Source: Streptomyces sp. S3(2020) (lineage in GTDB: Bacteria > Actinomycetota > Actinomycetes > Streptomycetales > Streptomycetaceae). From it: a stretch of 64,000 bases of DNA. Each line of letters opens with the position of its first letter. Position 1 is the stretch's first letter. Location of the stretch: the NCBI RefSeq assembly GCF_013044505.1, contig NZ_JABERD010000001.1, positions 124,001 through 188,000 on the forward strand. Direction: 5' to 3'. The notes below the pieces were generated by a model. It was not told the origin of the DNA and did no database searches. It saw only the letters and a program-made list of their open reading frames with translations. Below are positions 41,921 through 51,598 of the stretch, piece after piece. The position numbers were made by a program, and so were the translations under genes.

Positions 41921-42583
41921 ATGTCCGCCTCTCTGCCGCCTTTCCCCAGGCCCCAGGAACCCTCGGGTGAGGCCGAGTTGCTCCAGCTCGGCACCCCGGA
42001 GGAGGAGCCCTGCCTGCGCGCCGACGCCGCGCGCAACCGGGCGCGGCTGCTGGAGGCGGCCGCCCGGCTGATCGCCGAGCACGGCGCCGCCGGGGTCACG
42101 ATGGAGGCGGTGGCCGCCGCGGCCCAGGTCGGCAAAGGAACCGTCTTCCGCCGCTTCGGCGACCGCACCGGCCTGCTGATGGCGCTCCTCGACCACTCGG
42201 CGAAGAAGCTCCAGGAGGACTTCCTCGGCGGCCCGCCGCCCCTGGGCCCCGGCTCGCCCCCGCTGGAACGGCTGCGGGCGTTCGGCGTGGCGGTGCTGTA
42301 CCGCACGGCCGAGCAGCTGGACCTCTACCTGGCCGCCGAGCCGGAGCCGACCCGCCGGTTCTCCCATCCGTCGCACCGCGCGCTCACCATGCACGTCACG
42401 GTCCTGCTGCGCCAGATCGTGCCGGACGCCGACTGCGAACTGCTGGCGCGGACGCTGCTCGGATATCTCGACCCCGCCCTGATCCACCACCTGACCAGGG
42501 AGTGCGGGATGCCCATGGAGCGACTGGAGGCCGGCTGGGCCGATCTGGTGGCCCGTGTGACGGGCACCGGGGCGACCCACTGA
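41921..42583 (+). CDS. TetR family transcriptional regulator
   Basis: A 220-residue TetR repressor with HTH RARLLEAAARLIAEHGAAGVTMEAVAAAAQVGKGTVFRRFGDR (about 41-83) and a helical C-terminal domain. ATG 41921 was chosen over one 18 bases upstream. It probably represses itself and the divergent FMN reductase through the paired palindromes. Its stop is 27 bp before the LacI gene. Confidence 0.92.
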   Translation: MSASLPPFPRPQEPSGEAELLQLGTPEEEPCLRADAARNRARLLEAAARLIAEHGAAGVTMEAVAAAAQVGKGTVFRRFGDRTGLLMALLDHSAKKLQEDFLGGPPPLGPGSPPLERLRAFGVAVLYRTAEQLDLYLAAEPEPTRRFSHPSHRALTMHVTVLLRQIVPDADCELLARTLLGYLDPALIHHLTRECGMPMERLEAGWADLVARVTGTGATH

Positions 42584-42610
42584 GGAACGGCTCGCACAGG
42601 TTCTGCAAAG

Positions 42611-43657
42611 ATGCGTGACGTCATGGTGCAGATACCGAAAACGCCCGCCCCCGCGTCGCCCGCACCGCGCTCCGTGCCCACGAGCGCCGATGTGGCCCGT
42701 CTGGCCGGCGTCTCGCGCGCGACCGTCTCCTACGTCCTCAACAACACCAGTGCCGTCCGGATCAGCGAGCCCACCCGCCGCCGTGTCCACGAGGCCGCGA
42801 AGGAACTCGGGTACGTGCCGCACGCGGCCGCCCGCAGCCTGCGCGCCGGACACAGCCGCCTGGTCCTGATGCCCGCCCCCACCATCCCCGTCGGCCAGCT
42901 CTACGGCCAGTTCATCAACGAACTCCAGTGGGCCCTCAGCCGCCTCGACTACACCGTCGTGCAGCACGGCAGCGTCGGACTGCACGGCGACGAGGCCGCC
43001 CGCGCCTGGGCCGAACTGCGCCCGGTCGCCGTCCTGGTGCCCGGCGCCGGGCTCGGCCCGAAGGGCGTCGCCGTCCTCAAGCGCTCCGGCGCCCGTGCCG
43101 TCGTCACCCTCGGCCCCGAGTCCGTCGAGGGCGCCCACGCCCTGCTCATGGACCACGAGGCCGTCGGTCACCGAGCCGGCACCCACCTGTACGAGCGCGG
43201 CCGGCGCCGCATCGGCGTGGTCGTCCCCGAGGAGGCCGGCCTGGAGGCCTTCTCGCTGCCCCGCCTCGAAGGCGTCCGCAACGCCCTGCGCGGCACCGAC
43301 GCCACCGTGACCCATCTGCCCCTCGCCCACACCGAGGAGGCCGGCGCCCGGCTCGCCGCCCGCTGGCACGACCTCGACCTCGACGCGGTGTTCGCCTACA
43401 ACGACGAGTACGCGATGCTGCTGATGCGCGCCCTCCAGGACCAGGGGATCGACGTGCCCGGCGAGACGGCGCTGATCGGCGCCGACGACCTGATGCTCGG
43501 CCGGCTCCTGCGGCCCAGACTGAGCACGGTCCACCTCGAACTGCCCTCCGGCCGCGACCTCGCCGAACTGGTGGACCGCGCGGTGCGCAACCCCGGCTCC
43601 GTGCCCGAGACGCACAAGGTACTGGGAGCGACGGTGGTGCACCGCGAGTCCAGCTGA
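42611..43657 (+). CDS. LacI family transcriptional regulator
   Basis: A 348-residue LacI protein (344 if ATG 42623 is used). The N-terminal HTH TSADVARLAGVSRATVSYVLNNTSAVRISEPTRRRVHEAAKELGYVP lies at about 24-70, followed by a periplasmic-binding-like ligand domain. It is 39 bp upstream of pobA in the same orientation, so a role in controlling 4-hydroxybenzoate use is plausible. Most described PobR proteins belong to other families. Confidence 0.92.
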   Translation: MRDVMVQIPKTPAPASPAPRSVPTSADVARLAGVSRATVSYVLNNTSAVRISEPTRRRVHEAAKELGYVPHAAARSLRAGHSRLVLMPAPTIPVGQLYGQFINELQWALSRLDYTVVQHGSVGLHGDEAARAWAELRPVAVLVPGAGLGPKGVAVLKRSGARAVVTLGPESVEGAHALLMDHEAVGHRAGTHLYERGRRRIGVVVPEEAGLEAFSLPRLEGVRNALRGTDATVTHLPLAHTEEAGARLAARWHDLDLDAVFAYNDEYAMLLMRALQDQGIDVPGETALIGADDLMLGRLLRPRLSTVHLELPSGRDLAELVDRAVRNPGSVPETHKVLGATVVHRESS

Positions 43658-43696
43658 CAGCCTGAGCCGCAGGCTGTCACTCACGGGAGGCGTGCC

Positions 43697-44875
43697 ATGC
43701 GCACGACGGTCGGCATCATCGGCGGCGGCCCCGCCGGACTGCTCCTCGCCCGCCTGCTGCACCGCGTGGGCATCGACTGCGTCGTCCTGGAGGCCAGGAC
43801 ACGGGAATACGTCGAACAGCGCCAGCGCGCCGGAATGCTGGAGCAGGGCACGGTCGACGCCCTGCGCGAGTGCGGGGCGGCCGAACGGCTGGAGGCGCAG
43901 GGCCTCGTCCACCAGGGCATCGAGCTGCGCTTCGACCGGGAGCGGCACCACATCGACTTCCCGGTCCTCACCGGCGGCCGCACCGTCACGATCTACGCTC
44001 AGACCGAGATCGTGAAGGACCTCGTCGCCCTCCAACTGGCCGACGGGCCACCGCTGTTGTTCGAGGCGGAGGCGCTCGCCATCGAGAAGCCGGAGTCCGC
44101 GACACCCCTCGTGCGGTTCGTGCACGAGGGCCGCGAACAGACCCTGAGCTGCGACTGGGTCGTCGGCTGCGACGGCTTCCACGGCATCGCCCGCGACACC
44201 GTCCCCGCCGAGGTGAGCCGCGTCCACGAGCACGACTACCCGTACTCCTGGCTGGGGATCCTCGCCGATGTCGCCCCGTCCTGCGACGAGTTGGTCTACG
44301 CCCGCGGCGAGCGCGGCTTCGCCCTGCACAGCATGCGCTCGGCGCGGGTGTCACGCCTGTACCTACAGGTCCCGAACGGCACCGACCCGGACGACTGGTC
44401 CGACGACCGCGTCTGGGACGAACTCGCCGCCCGCTTCGCCATCGACGCCGACTGGACCCTGCGCCGCGGCCCGATCACCGCCAAGTCCGTCACCCCGATG
44501 CGCAGTCACGTCCACGAACCGATGCGCCACGGACGGCTCCTGCTGGCCGGCGACGCCGCCCACATCGTCCCGCCGACCGGCGCCAAGGGCCTCAACCTCG
44601 CGGTGTCCGACGTACGCCTCCTGGGCCGCGCCTTCACCGAGCTGCACCGCACCGGCTCCGAGCGACTCCTGGACACCTACTCGCAGTCGTGCCTCGCCCG
44701 CGTCTGGCAGGCGACCGGATTCTCGTACGACATGACGACGATGCTGCACACCCGGCCCGACGCGGACCCCTTCGAGGACCGGCTCCAGCTCGCGCGGCTG
44801 CGCCGGATCACCGCATCCCGGCACGCCGCCGCCGAACTGGCCGCGAACTACACGGGACTTCCCCTCCAGTGGTGA
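43697..44875 (+). CDS. pobA: 4-hydroxybenzoate 3-monooxygenase
   Basis: A 392-residue class A flavoprotein hydroxylase. It has the ADP-binding GGGPAG near 9, the EQRQRAGMLEQGTVDAL segment (44-60) typical of PHBH, WVVGCDGFHGIARD (the DG motif) near 152, LLLAGDAAHIVPPTGAKGLNLAVSD near 276 and FSYDMTTMLH near 340. It converts 4-hydroxybenzoate to protocatechuate with NAD(P)H and O2. Protocatechuate ring-cleavage genes are not in the window. Preceded by GGGAGG. Confidence 0.94.
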   Translation: MRTTVGIIGGGPAGLLLARLLHRVGIDCVVLEARTREYVEQRQRAGMLEQGTVDALRECGAAERLEAQGLVHQGIELRFDRERHHIDFPVLTGGRTVTIYAQTEIVKDLVALQLADGPPLLFEAEALAIEKPESATPLVRFVHEGREQTLSCDWVVGCDGFHGIARDTVPAEVSRVHEHDYPYSWLGILADVAPSCDELVYARGERGFALHSMRSARVSRLYLQVPNGTDPDDWSDDRVWDELAARFAIDADWTLRRGPITAKSVTPMRSHVHEPMRHGRLLLAGDAAHIVPPTGAKGLNLAVSDVRLLGRAFTELHRTGSERLLDTYSQSCLARVWQATGFSYDMTTMLHTRPDADPFEDRLQLARLRRITASRHAAAELAANYTGLPLQW

Positions 44876-44912
44876 GCCCCCACCGGGACGCGGTGTCCCG
44901 ACAGGCCTGCGG

Positions 44913-45299
<387 letters not shown>

Positions 45300-45432
45300 G
45301 GCGTGCATCCCTCTTCCTGGTGTCGGGGCCTGATGTCGGGCGAAGCCGTCGTCGCAAACACGGCGGGCCGCGTAGGTATTCCGCGCGCGTACCCATGTGG
45401 CCCGAGCGCACACCACCCACCAGACTGACCCC

Positions 45433-46860
45433 ATGACGGAAACGGAATCCATCGCGCACACCACCTACGACGTAGTGGTGCTCGGGGCCGGGCCCGTGGG
45501 GGAGAACGTGGCCGACCGCACCCGTGCGGCCGGTCTCTCCACCGCGGTCGTGGAGAGCGAACTGGTCGGCGGCGAGTGCTCCTACTGGGCCTGTATGCCC
45601 AGCAAGGCCCTGCTGCGCCCGGTCATCGCCCAGGCCGACGCCCGACGCCTGCCCGGTCTCGCACCCGCCGTGCAGGGCCCCCTCGACACGGCCGCGGTCC
45701 TCGCCCGACGGGACGAGTACACCTCCCACTGGAAGGACGACGGCCAGGTCCGGTGGATCGAGGGCATCGGCGCCGACCTCTACCGCGGCCACGGCCGCCT
45801 CACCGGTCCCCGCACGGTCACCGTGGGCGACAAGGTCCTCACCGCCCGGCACGCCGTGGCCGTCTGCACCGGCACCCGCGCCGTCCTGCCCGACCTTCCC
45901 GGACTCGACGAGATCAAGCCCTGGACCAGCAGGGAGGCCACCAGCGCCAAGGCCGCGCCCGGCCGGCTGGTCGTGGTCGGCGGCGGGGTCGTCGCCACCG
46001 AGATGGCCACCGCCTGGCAGGCCCTCGGCTCCCGGGTCACCCTCCTGGTCCGCGGCAAGGGCCTGCTGAACCGTATGGAGCCCTTCGCCGGGGAACTGGT
46101 CCACGAGGGCCTCACCGAGGCGGGCGCCGACGTCCGCACCGGCACCTCGGTGGCGTCGGTGACCCGCGAGAACGGCACCGTCGTGGTCGTCACCGACGCC
46201 GGAGAACGCATCGAGGCCGACGAGATCCTCTTCGCCACCGGACGCGCCCCGCGCACCGACGACATCGGCCTCGACACGGTCGGCCTGGCACCCGGCTCCT
46301 GGCTGGAGGTCGACGACAGCCTCCGCGTCACCGGCAACGACTGGCTCTACGCCGTCGGCGACGTCAACCACCGCGCCCTCCTCACCCACCAGGGCAAGTA
46401 CCAGGCCCGCATCGCGGGCGCCGCCATCGCCGCCCGCGCCTCCGGCGTCCCCCTCCTGGAGACGGACCCCTGGGGCGCGCACGCCGCGACCGCCGACCAC
46501 TCCGCCGTACCCCAGGTCGTCTTCACCGACCCCGAGGCCGCCGCCGTCGGCCTCTCCCTCGCGGAGGCCGAACAGGCCGGCCACCGGGTCCGCGCCGTCG
46601 ACTACGAGCTCGGCAACGTCTCCGGCGCGAGCCTGTACGGCGAGGGCTACCGGGGCCGCGCCCGCATGGTCGTGGACATCGAACGCGAGATCCTCCTCGG
46701 CGTCACCTTCGTCGGCCCGGGCGTCGGCGAACTCATCCACTCCGCCACCGTCGCCGTCGCCGGAGAGGTCCCGATCAGCCGGCTCTGGCACGCCGTACCG
46801 TCCTACCCGACGATCAGCGAGGTGTGGCTACGGCTCCTGGAGAGCTACCGCGACAACTGA
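45433..46860 (+). CDS. Pyridine nucleotide-disulfide oxidoreductase
   Basis: A 475-residue flavoprotein of the glutathione reductase/lipoamide dehydrogenase/mercuric reductase group. It has GAGPVGEN near 17, the redox-active disulfide GGECSYWACMPSKALLRP near 46-63 (Cys-x4-Cys), VVVGGGVVATEM near 178, LYAVGDVN near 305 and the dimerisation domain ending WHAVPSYPTISEVW. The substitution SYWA between the cysteines differs from LNVG of lipoamide dehydrogenase, so the disulfide substrate is open. It is divergent from a thioredoxin gene. Confidence 0.9.
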   Translation: MTETESIAHTTYDVVVLGAGPVGENVADRTRAAGLSTAVVESELVGGECSYWACMPSKALLRPVIAQADARRLPGLAPAVQGPLDTAAVLARRDEYTSHWKDDGQVRWIEGIGADLYRGHGRLTGPRTVTVGDKVLTARHAVAVCTGTRAVLPDLPGLDEIKPWTSREATSAKAAPGRLVVVGGGVVATEMATAWQALGSRVTLLVRGKGLLNRMEPFAGELVHEGLTEAGADVRTGTSVASVTRENGTVVVVTDAGERIEADEILFATGRAPRTDDIGLDTVGLAPGSWLEVDDSLRVTGNDWLYAVGDVNHRALLTHQGKYQARIAGAAIAARASGVPLLETDPWGAHAATADHSAVPQVVFTDPEAAAVGLSLAEAEQAGHRVRAVDYELGNVSGASLYGEGYRGRARMVVDIEREILLGVTFVGPGVGELIHSATVAVAGEVPISRLWHAVPSYPTISEVWLRLLESYRDN

Positions 46861-46936
46861 GTCACGCGGAGCGCCCGCACGGCGCGGTCGTCACGGGTCA
46901 CCATGACGACCGCGCCCGGACCCGTGCGAGGGGACG

Positions 46937-47581
46937 TCACGGCAGGTCGAAGCCGAGCGACCGCGCGGCCTCCGCCGGTGTCGGCTGCGCCCATCGCTCC
47001 GCCATCGCCCGGGCCGACGACAGCGAACGCGGCTCCGCCCGGTCGAGGTAGAGCGTGCCGTCGAGGTGATCGGTCTCGTGCTGCACGATCCGGGCCGGCC
47101 ACCCGGAGAACACCTCGTCCACCGCCCGCCCGCGCTCGTCCTCGCCCGTCAGCCGCACCTCGGCGTGGCGCGCCACGACGGCCTGCCAGCCCGGCACGCT
47201 CAGACAGCCCTCGAAGAAGGCGGCACGCGCGGTGCCGACCGCGGCGTACGACGGGTTGACCAGCACCCGGAACGGCTGCGGCACCCGTCCGCGCGCCACC
47301 CTGATCTCGTCCGGCACCGGCGCCGGGTCCTCGATCACCGCGATCCGCAGGGGTACGCCGACCTGCGGAGCCGCCAGGCCCACGCCCGGCGCCGCGTGCA
47401 TGGTGACGCGCAGCGCCTCCACGAACCGGGCCAGCAGCGCGGGGTCCAGCTGCCCCTCGAACCGCTCGGTGCCGCGGCGCAGCACCGGATCGCCGGCCGC
47501 CACGATCGGCAGCGGGCCCTCGCCCGCCAGGAGTTCCTCGACCAGATCGGCAAGGGGCGCGTGATGACGGGGAGTTGCCAT
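46937..47581 (-). CDS. def: Peptide deformylase
   Basis: A 214-residue deformylase with all three motifs: GVGLAAPQVG near 66-75, EGCLSVP with metal ligand Cys126, and QHETDHLDG with His168 and His172 and catalytic Glu169. It removes the formyl group from nascent protein N-termini. The N-terminal extension of about 25 residues is typical of actinobacterial paralogues; this is likely one of several def genes. ATG 47581 was preferred over an upstream in-frame start. Confidence 0.94.
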   Translation of the reverse strand: MATPRHHAPLADLVEELLAGEGPLPIVAAGDPVLRRGTERFEGQLDPALLARFVEALRVTMHAAPGVGLAAPQVGVPLRIAVIEDPAPVPDEIRVARGRVPQPFRVLVNPSYAAVGTARAAFFEGCLSVPGWQAVVARHAEVRLTGEDERGRAVDEVFSGWPARIVQHETDHLDGTLYLDRAEPRSLSSARAMAERWAQPTPAEAARSLGFDLP

Positions 47582-47720
47582 CGCGCCAGGATGCCACGCC
47601 CCCCTCCCCACCCACGTGTGACGCAGGTCACTTCGATCTCCGGGAACTCGAAGGCCTCATCCCCCGACTACTGGACCGGTACCGCCGAGAAACGTCCCCT
47701 GCCCCAGAAAAGAACCGCCG

Positions 47721-49118
47721 ATGACCTCCGCTCTCACGAGGACCACGGACGAGGCCCCGAAAGCCGCCGATCCGACGCCGTCACGCAGCAGTTGGGCGCC
47801 GCTCCGCCCCCTGATGCTGCGCCTGCACTTCTACGCCGGACTGCTGGTCGCGCCGTTCCTTCTGGTGGCCGCCTGCACCGGACTCCTCTACGCCGCTTCC
47901 TTCCAGGCCGAGAAGATCGTCTACGCCGACGAGCTGACCGTCTCCGAGGTCGGCGACACCAAGCTGCCCATCTCCGAGCAGGTCACCGCCGCCCGCAAGG
48001 CCCACCCCGAGGGCACCGTCGCGGCCGTCCGCCCCTCCCCGGAGGACGACGCCACGACCAGGGTCCTGCTGTCCGGCGTCAAGGGCGTCGACGCCGACCA
48101 CACCCTCGCCGTCTTCGTCGACCCGTACACCGCCGAGGTCGAAGGCGCCCTGGAACAGTACGGCTCGACCGGCGCACTGCCCCTGCGCACCTGGATCTCC
48201 GGGCTGCACCGCAATCTGCACCTCGGTGAGACCGGCCGCCTCTACAGCGAGTTCGCGGCGAGCTGGCTGTGGGTGATCGCGAGCGCGGGCCTGGTGATGT
48301 GGTTCACCCGCCGCCGGGCCCAGCGCAAGCTGCGCGGGACCAGCGGGCGGCGCCGCACCCTCGGCCTGCACGGCGGCGTCGGCGCCTGGGCCGCCGCCGG
48401 GTTCCTCTTCCTGTCGGTGACCGGTCTGACCTGGTCCACCTACGCCGGCGCCAACATCGACGTACTGCGCACCGAACTGCACCAGGCCACCCCGTCGATC
48501 TCCGCGGCCGCGGGCGGCGACCACTCCGGGCACGGCGCGTCCGCCTCGGCCGGGGACGCCGAGCACGGTGTGGGCCTCGACAAGATCCTGGCGGCGGCGC
48601 GGGCCGAGGGGCTCGGCGACCCGGTCGAGATCGTCCCGCCCGCCGACGAGTCGTCGACGTACGTGGTGAAGCAGGTGGGGCGCAGCTACCCCACGAAGCA
48701 GGACGCGGTGGCCGTCGACCCGACCTCCGGCGAGGTCACCGACGTGCTGCGGTTCGCCGACTACCCGGTGCTGGCCAAGCTGACCCGCTGGGGGATCGAC
48801 CTGCACACGGGCGTCCTGTTCGGCCTGGTCAACCAGATCGCCCTGATGCTGCTCGCGCTCTCGCTGATCCTGTTGATCGTGTGGGGCTACCGGATGTGGT
48901 GGCAGCGCGGCCGCGGCTCCGCCTTCGGCCGTCCGATCCCGCGCGGGGCCTGGCAGAAGGTGTCCCCGCTGATCCTGCTGCCGTGCGTGGCGGCCATCGC
49001 GGTCCTCGGGTACTACGTCCCGCTCCTCGGCATTCCGCTGGCCGCGTTCCTCGTCGTCGACATCGTGCTCGGCGAGATCAGCCACCGGCGGGGCCGCCGC
49101 GCCGACGCGGCGGCCTGA
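47721..49118 (+). CDS. PepSY-associated TM helix membrane protein
   Basis: A 465-residue membrane protein with four hydrophobic helices: about 32-58, 180-198, 226-246 and 374-395, with a further pair near 415-450. LRLHFYAGLLVAPFLLVAACTGLLYA is the signature N-terminal segment, and GLHRNLHLGETGRLYSEFAASWLWVIASAGL follows. A His-rich loop (GGDHSGHGASA) could bind metal. Relatives are iron-regulated membrane reductases/uptake accessory proteins. It is monocistronic with a strong terminator behind it. Confidence 0.9.
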   Translation: MTSALTRTTDEAPKAADPTPSRSSWAPLRPLMLRLHFYAGLLVAPFLLVAACTGLLYAASFQAEKIVYADELTVSEVGDTKLPISEQVTAARKAHPEGTVAAVRPSPEDDATTRVLLSGVKGVDADHTLAVFVDPYTAEVEGALEQYGSTGALPLRTWISGLHRNLHLGETGRLYSEFAASWLWVIASAGLVMWFTRRRAQRKLRGTSGRRRTLGLHGGVGAWAAAGFLFLSVTGLTWSTYAGANIDVLRTELHQATPSISAAAGGDHSGHGASASAGDAEHGVGLDKILAAARAEGLGDPVEIVPPADESSTYVVKQVGRSYPTKQDAVAVDPTSGEVTDVLRFADYPVLAKLTRWGIDLHTGVLFGLVNQIALMLLALSLILLIVWGYRMWWQRGRGSAFGRPIPRGAWQKVSPLILLPCVAAIAVLGYYVPLLGIPLAAFLVVDIVLGEISHRRGRRADAAA

Positions 49119-49134
49119 CCGCAGGACAGCACAG

Positions 49135-49165
49135 GGGGCCCGGTTCCGTGACGGAACCGGGCCCC
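49135..49165. terminator. Bidirectional terminator hairpin
   Basis: GGGGCCCGGTTCCG (49135-49148), loop TGA, and its exact complement (49152-49165) form a perfect 14-bp stem. Flanking ACAGCA/TGCTGT extends it with mismatches. It separates the convergent PepSY and TPR genes. Confidence 0.85.
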
Positions 49166-49181
49166 TGCTGTCGTGCTCGGC

Positions 49182-49523
49182 TCAGAGCGTGTCGAAGTCA
49201 CCCGCGAGCGCGGAGGCGAGGCGGATGTGCGGCCCGGCCTCCTCGTGCCGCCCCTGCCGCTCCAGCGTGCGGCCCAGCATCAGGCGGGCGTACTGCTCCA
49301 CCGGGTCGCGCTCCACGATGATGCGCAACTCGGTCTCCGCGCGCCGCAGTTGGGCCGAGTGGTAGTAGGAGCGCGCCAGCAGCAGCCGCGGTCCGGTCTG
49401 CTCCGGCACCTCCTCGACCAGCCCGTCCAGTACGCGCGCCGCGGCGGCGTAGTCCTTGGCGTCGAAGAACATCCGCGCGCGCTCCCAGCGCTCCGCCGGT
49501 GTTCCGTGGTCGTAGTACGTCAT
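49182..49523 (-). CDS. Small tetratricopeptide repeat protein
   Basis: A 113-residue protein of about three TPR-like helical hairpins (WERARMFFDAKDYAAAARVLDGLVEEVP, PRLLLARSYYHSAQLRRAETELRIIVERDP, ARLMLGRTLERQGRHEEAGPHIRLA). ATG 49523 is used. GTG 49529, 5 bases after AAGGAGG with TCAGA between, is a good alternative and adds two residues. It is probably a protein-interaction module; its partner is unknown. It lies downstream of the MarR pair. Confidence 0.85.
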   Translation of the reverse strand: MTYYDHGTPAERWERARMFFDAKDYAAAARVLDGLVEEVPEQTGPRLLLARSYYHSAQLRRAETELRIIVERDPVEQYARLMLGRTLERQGRHEEAGPHIRLASALAGDFDTL

Positions 49524-49578
49524 CTCCACTCTGACCTCCTTCGAGGCCGTCAACGGAGAAGAGTTGTTCGATATTCCA

Positions 49579-50025
49579 CTACTCGTTGAGGGTGGCGAGC
49601 TCGGCGTCGGCGCGCTCGGTGATGAGGGTGAGCACTCGTCCGGCGACGGCGAGATCCTCCTTCGGGATGCCGTCGTAGATCCGGGCCGTGATGGGCGCGG
49701 TCTCGGCGGACGTGCGGTCGTACAGCTCCTGCCCGGCGTCGGTGATCCGCACCTGTGACGGCTCCTGGGATGCCAGGAACTTCGCGGCGATCAGCTCGTC
49801 GACCACGGAGCGGGCCTCCGCGGCGGCGATCTTCAGGGAGCCGACGACGGTGTCGACGAGGTGGTCCCGCTCGACGGGTCCCTCGGCGACGGCCATGACC
49901 CGGAGGGTGACGGACTGCTGGAACGTGGCCCCGTGGCGGGCCAGTACCCGCTCCAGGACCCCGCGGGCCGCGTAGTGGGCCAGGGCTATGCCCCTGGAGT
50001 CGAGTAGGGGAGTGGTGGTGGTCAT
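49579..50025 (-). CDS. MarR-like winged-helix regulator (second of a pair)
   Basis: A 148-residue protein with ALAHYAARGVLERVLARHGATFQQSVTLRVMAV and a winged-helix pattern VVDELIAAKFLASQEPSQVRITDAGQELYDR. It overlaps the preceding MarR gene by ATGA, so the two are co-translated. Adjacent paired MarR proteins can form heterodimers or sense separately; which holds here is unknown. Confidence 0.87.
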   Translation of the reverse strand: MTTTTPLLDSRGIALAHYAARGVLERVLARHGATFQQSVTLRVMAVAEGPVERDHLVDTVVGSLKIAAAEARSVVDELIAAKFLASQEPSQVRITDAGQELYDRTSAETAPITARIYDGIPKEDLAVAGRVLTLITERADAELATLNE

Positions 50026-50513
50026 GGCTGCTCCTTGTCGGGCTCGCCGGTGCCGGCGAGCGGATCCAGAGGTGCGTCGAGCAGGGTCGCCAGATCGTGC
50101 TTGAAGTCCCGGGTGCGCTCGCTGTCCTGACCGCCGAACGGTGCCAGCAGCTGCTCCAGGAGCCCCTGGACGACCTTGATGGCCTGCCGGGTCGTGTCGC
50201 GGCCCTGCTCGGTGAGGGCCAGCTGCACGGCGCGCGGGTCGCGCGGGTCGCGGGTGCGCTCCAGGAGGCCCGCGGACTCCAGCGAGCGCGCCAGCTTGGA
50301 CACGTAGAGCGGCTCCAGTCCCACGTGGTCGGCGAGGCGCCGCTGGCTGGGGCGCTCGCCGGTGCGCTGCATGCCGTACAGCGACGCCACCAGCGAGTAC
50401 TGCGCATGGGTGAGCCCCAGCGGAGCCATCGCGCGGTCCACCGCGGTCCGCCACTTCATCGACAGTCGCCACACCAGGAAGCCGGGTGTGGCCTTCTCGG
50501 AACCCTCGCTCAT
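50022..50513 (-). CDS. MarR family transcriptional regulator (first of a pair)
   Basis: A 163-residue MarR protein with LTHAQYSLVASLYGM, RPSQRRLADHVGLEPLYVSKLARSLESAGLLERTRDPRDPRAVQLALTEQG (helix-turn-helix and wing, about 55-105) and a C-terminal dimer helix. Immediately upstream are two direct copies of CATGGCTACTAT, probably its operator. The pirin gene is divergent and may be the target. Confidence 0.92.
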   Translation of the reverse strand: MSEGSEKATPGFLVWRLSMKWRTAVDRAMAPLGLTHAQYSLVASLYGMQRTGERPSQRRLADHVGLEPLYVSKLARSLESAGLLERTRDPRDPRAVQLALTEQGRDTTRQAIKVVQGLLEQLLAPFGGQDSERTRDFKHDLATLLDAPLDPLAGTGEPDKEQP

Positions 50514-50526
50514 GACGAATACAGTA

Positions 50527-50553
50527 CATGGCTACTATGTGCATGGCTACTAT
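50527..50553. promoter_or_regulatory. Direct-repeat candidate operator of the MarR pair
   Basis: CATGGCTACTAT occurs at 50527-50538 and again at 50542-50553, 15 bp apart, just upstream of the MarR start. It lies in the promoter shared with pirin. Confidence 0.6.
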
Positions 50554-50632
50554 TTCTCGAACGGGCCGGGACGCCCGGACAGCCCGGACGACGGACTGAC
50601 GGGACGCCTCTCGCGGGTCTAGGTTGGGCGCC

Positions 50633-51598
50633 ATGAGCAATCTTGATCGCGAGGCGGCTCCCGCCCTGTGCGGCGGCCGCGGCTTCGTGGTGGCGGAGCC
50701 CGTTCGCGAACTCCTCAGCCCTCGCACCGTCAAGCTCGGCGAGTCCACCGAGGTCCGCCGGCTGCTGCCCAACCTGGGACGGCGCATGGTCGGCGCGTGG
50801 TGCTTCGTCGACCACTACGGCCCCGACGACATCGCCGACGAACCCGGCATGCAGGTGCCGCCCCACCCCCACATGGGCCTGCAGACGGTGAGCTGGCTGC
50901 ACCAGGGCGAGGTGCTGCACCGCGACTCGACCGGCAGCCTCCAGACGATCCACCCGCGCGAGCTCGGCCTGATGACCTCCGGACGGGCCATCAGCCACTC
51001 CGAGGAGAGCCCCAAGTCGCACGCCCGCTTCCTGCACGGCGCCCAGCTGTGGGTCGCCCTCCCCGACAGCGACCGCCACACCGACCCGCGCTTCGAACAC
51101 CACGCCGACCTGCCGGTCGTCACGGCCCCCGGCCTCACGGCCACCCTGATCCTCGGCACCCTCGACGGCGCGACCTCGCCCGGAACGACGTACACCCCCA
51201 TCGTCGGCGCCGACCTGACCCTCGCCCGCGGCGCGGACGTACGCCTCCCGCTGGAACCGGACTTCGAGTACGCCGTGCTGTCCATGTCCGGCGAGGCCCG
51301 GGTGGACGGCGTTCCGGTCCTGCCCGGCTCCATGCTCTACCTCGGCTGCGGCCGCACCGAACTGCCCCTGCGCGCCGACTCGCAGGCCTCCCTGATGCTC
51401 CTGGGCGGCGAGCCGTTCGAGGAGGAGCTCATCATGTTCTGGAACTGGATCGGGCGGTCCCAGGAAGAGATCGTGCAGGCGCGTCAGGACTGGATGGAAG
51501 GACGACGATTCGGCGAGGTGAAGGGCTACGACGGAGCTCCGCTCCCGGCTCCGGAACTGCCGCCCGTGGCGTTGAAACCACGCGGACGGGTGCGTTGA
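50633..51598 (+). CDS. Pirin family protein
   Basis: A 321-residue bicupin. PPHPHMGLQTVSWLHQGEVLHRDSTGS (about 80-105) supplies the pirin metal ligands (two His, a further His and Glu in RAISHSEESP near 122). The C-terminal pirin_C domain follows (PGSMLYLGCGRTELPL, LLGGEPFEEELIMFWNWI). Pirins may act as quercetinases or iron-dependent redox sensors. ATG 50633 was used. It is divergent from a MarR pair, consistent with induction by a phenolic ligand. Confidence 0.92.
   Translation: MSNLDREAAPALCGGRGFVVAEPVRELLSPRTVKLGESTEVRRLLPNLGRRMVGAWCFVDHYGPDDIADEPGMQVPPHPHMGLQTVSWLHQGEVLHRDSTGSLQTIHPRELGLMTSGRAISHSEESPKSHARFLHGAQLWVALPDSDRHTDPRFEHHADLPVVTAPGLTATLILGTLDGATSPGTTYTPIVGADLTLARGADVRLPLEPDFEYAVLSMSGEARVDGVPVLPGSMLYLGCGRTELPLRADSQASLMLLGGEPFEEELIMFWNWIGRSQEEIVQARQDWMEGRRFGEVKGYDGAPLPAPELPPVALKPRGRVR

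Noticed and set aside
41894..44329. 811-codon minus-strand open frame over TetR, LacI and pobA
   Set aside because: Antisense to three well-supported genes, with low-complexity Gly/Ala/Val composition and no family motifs.
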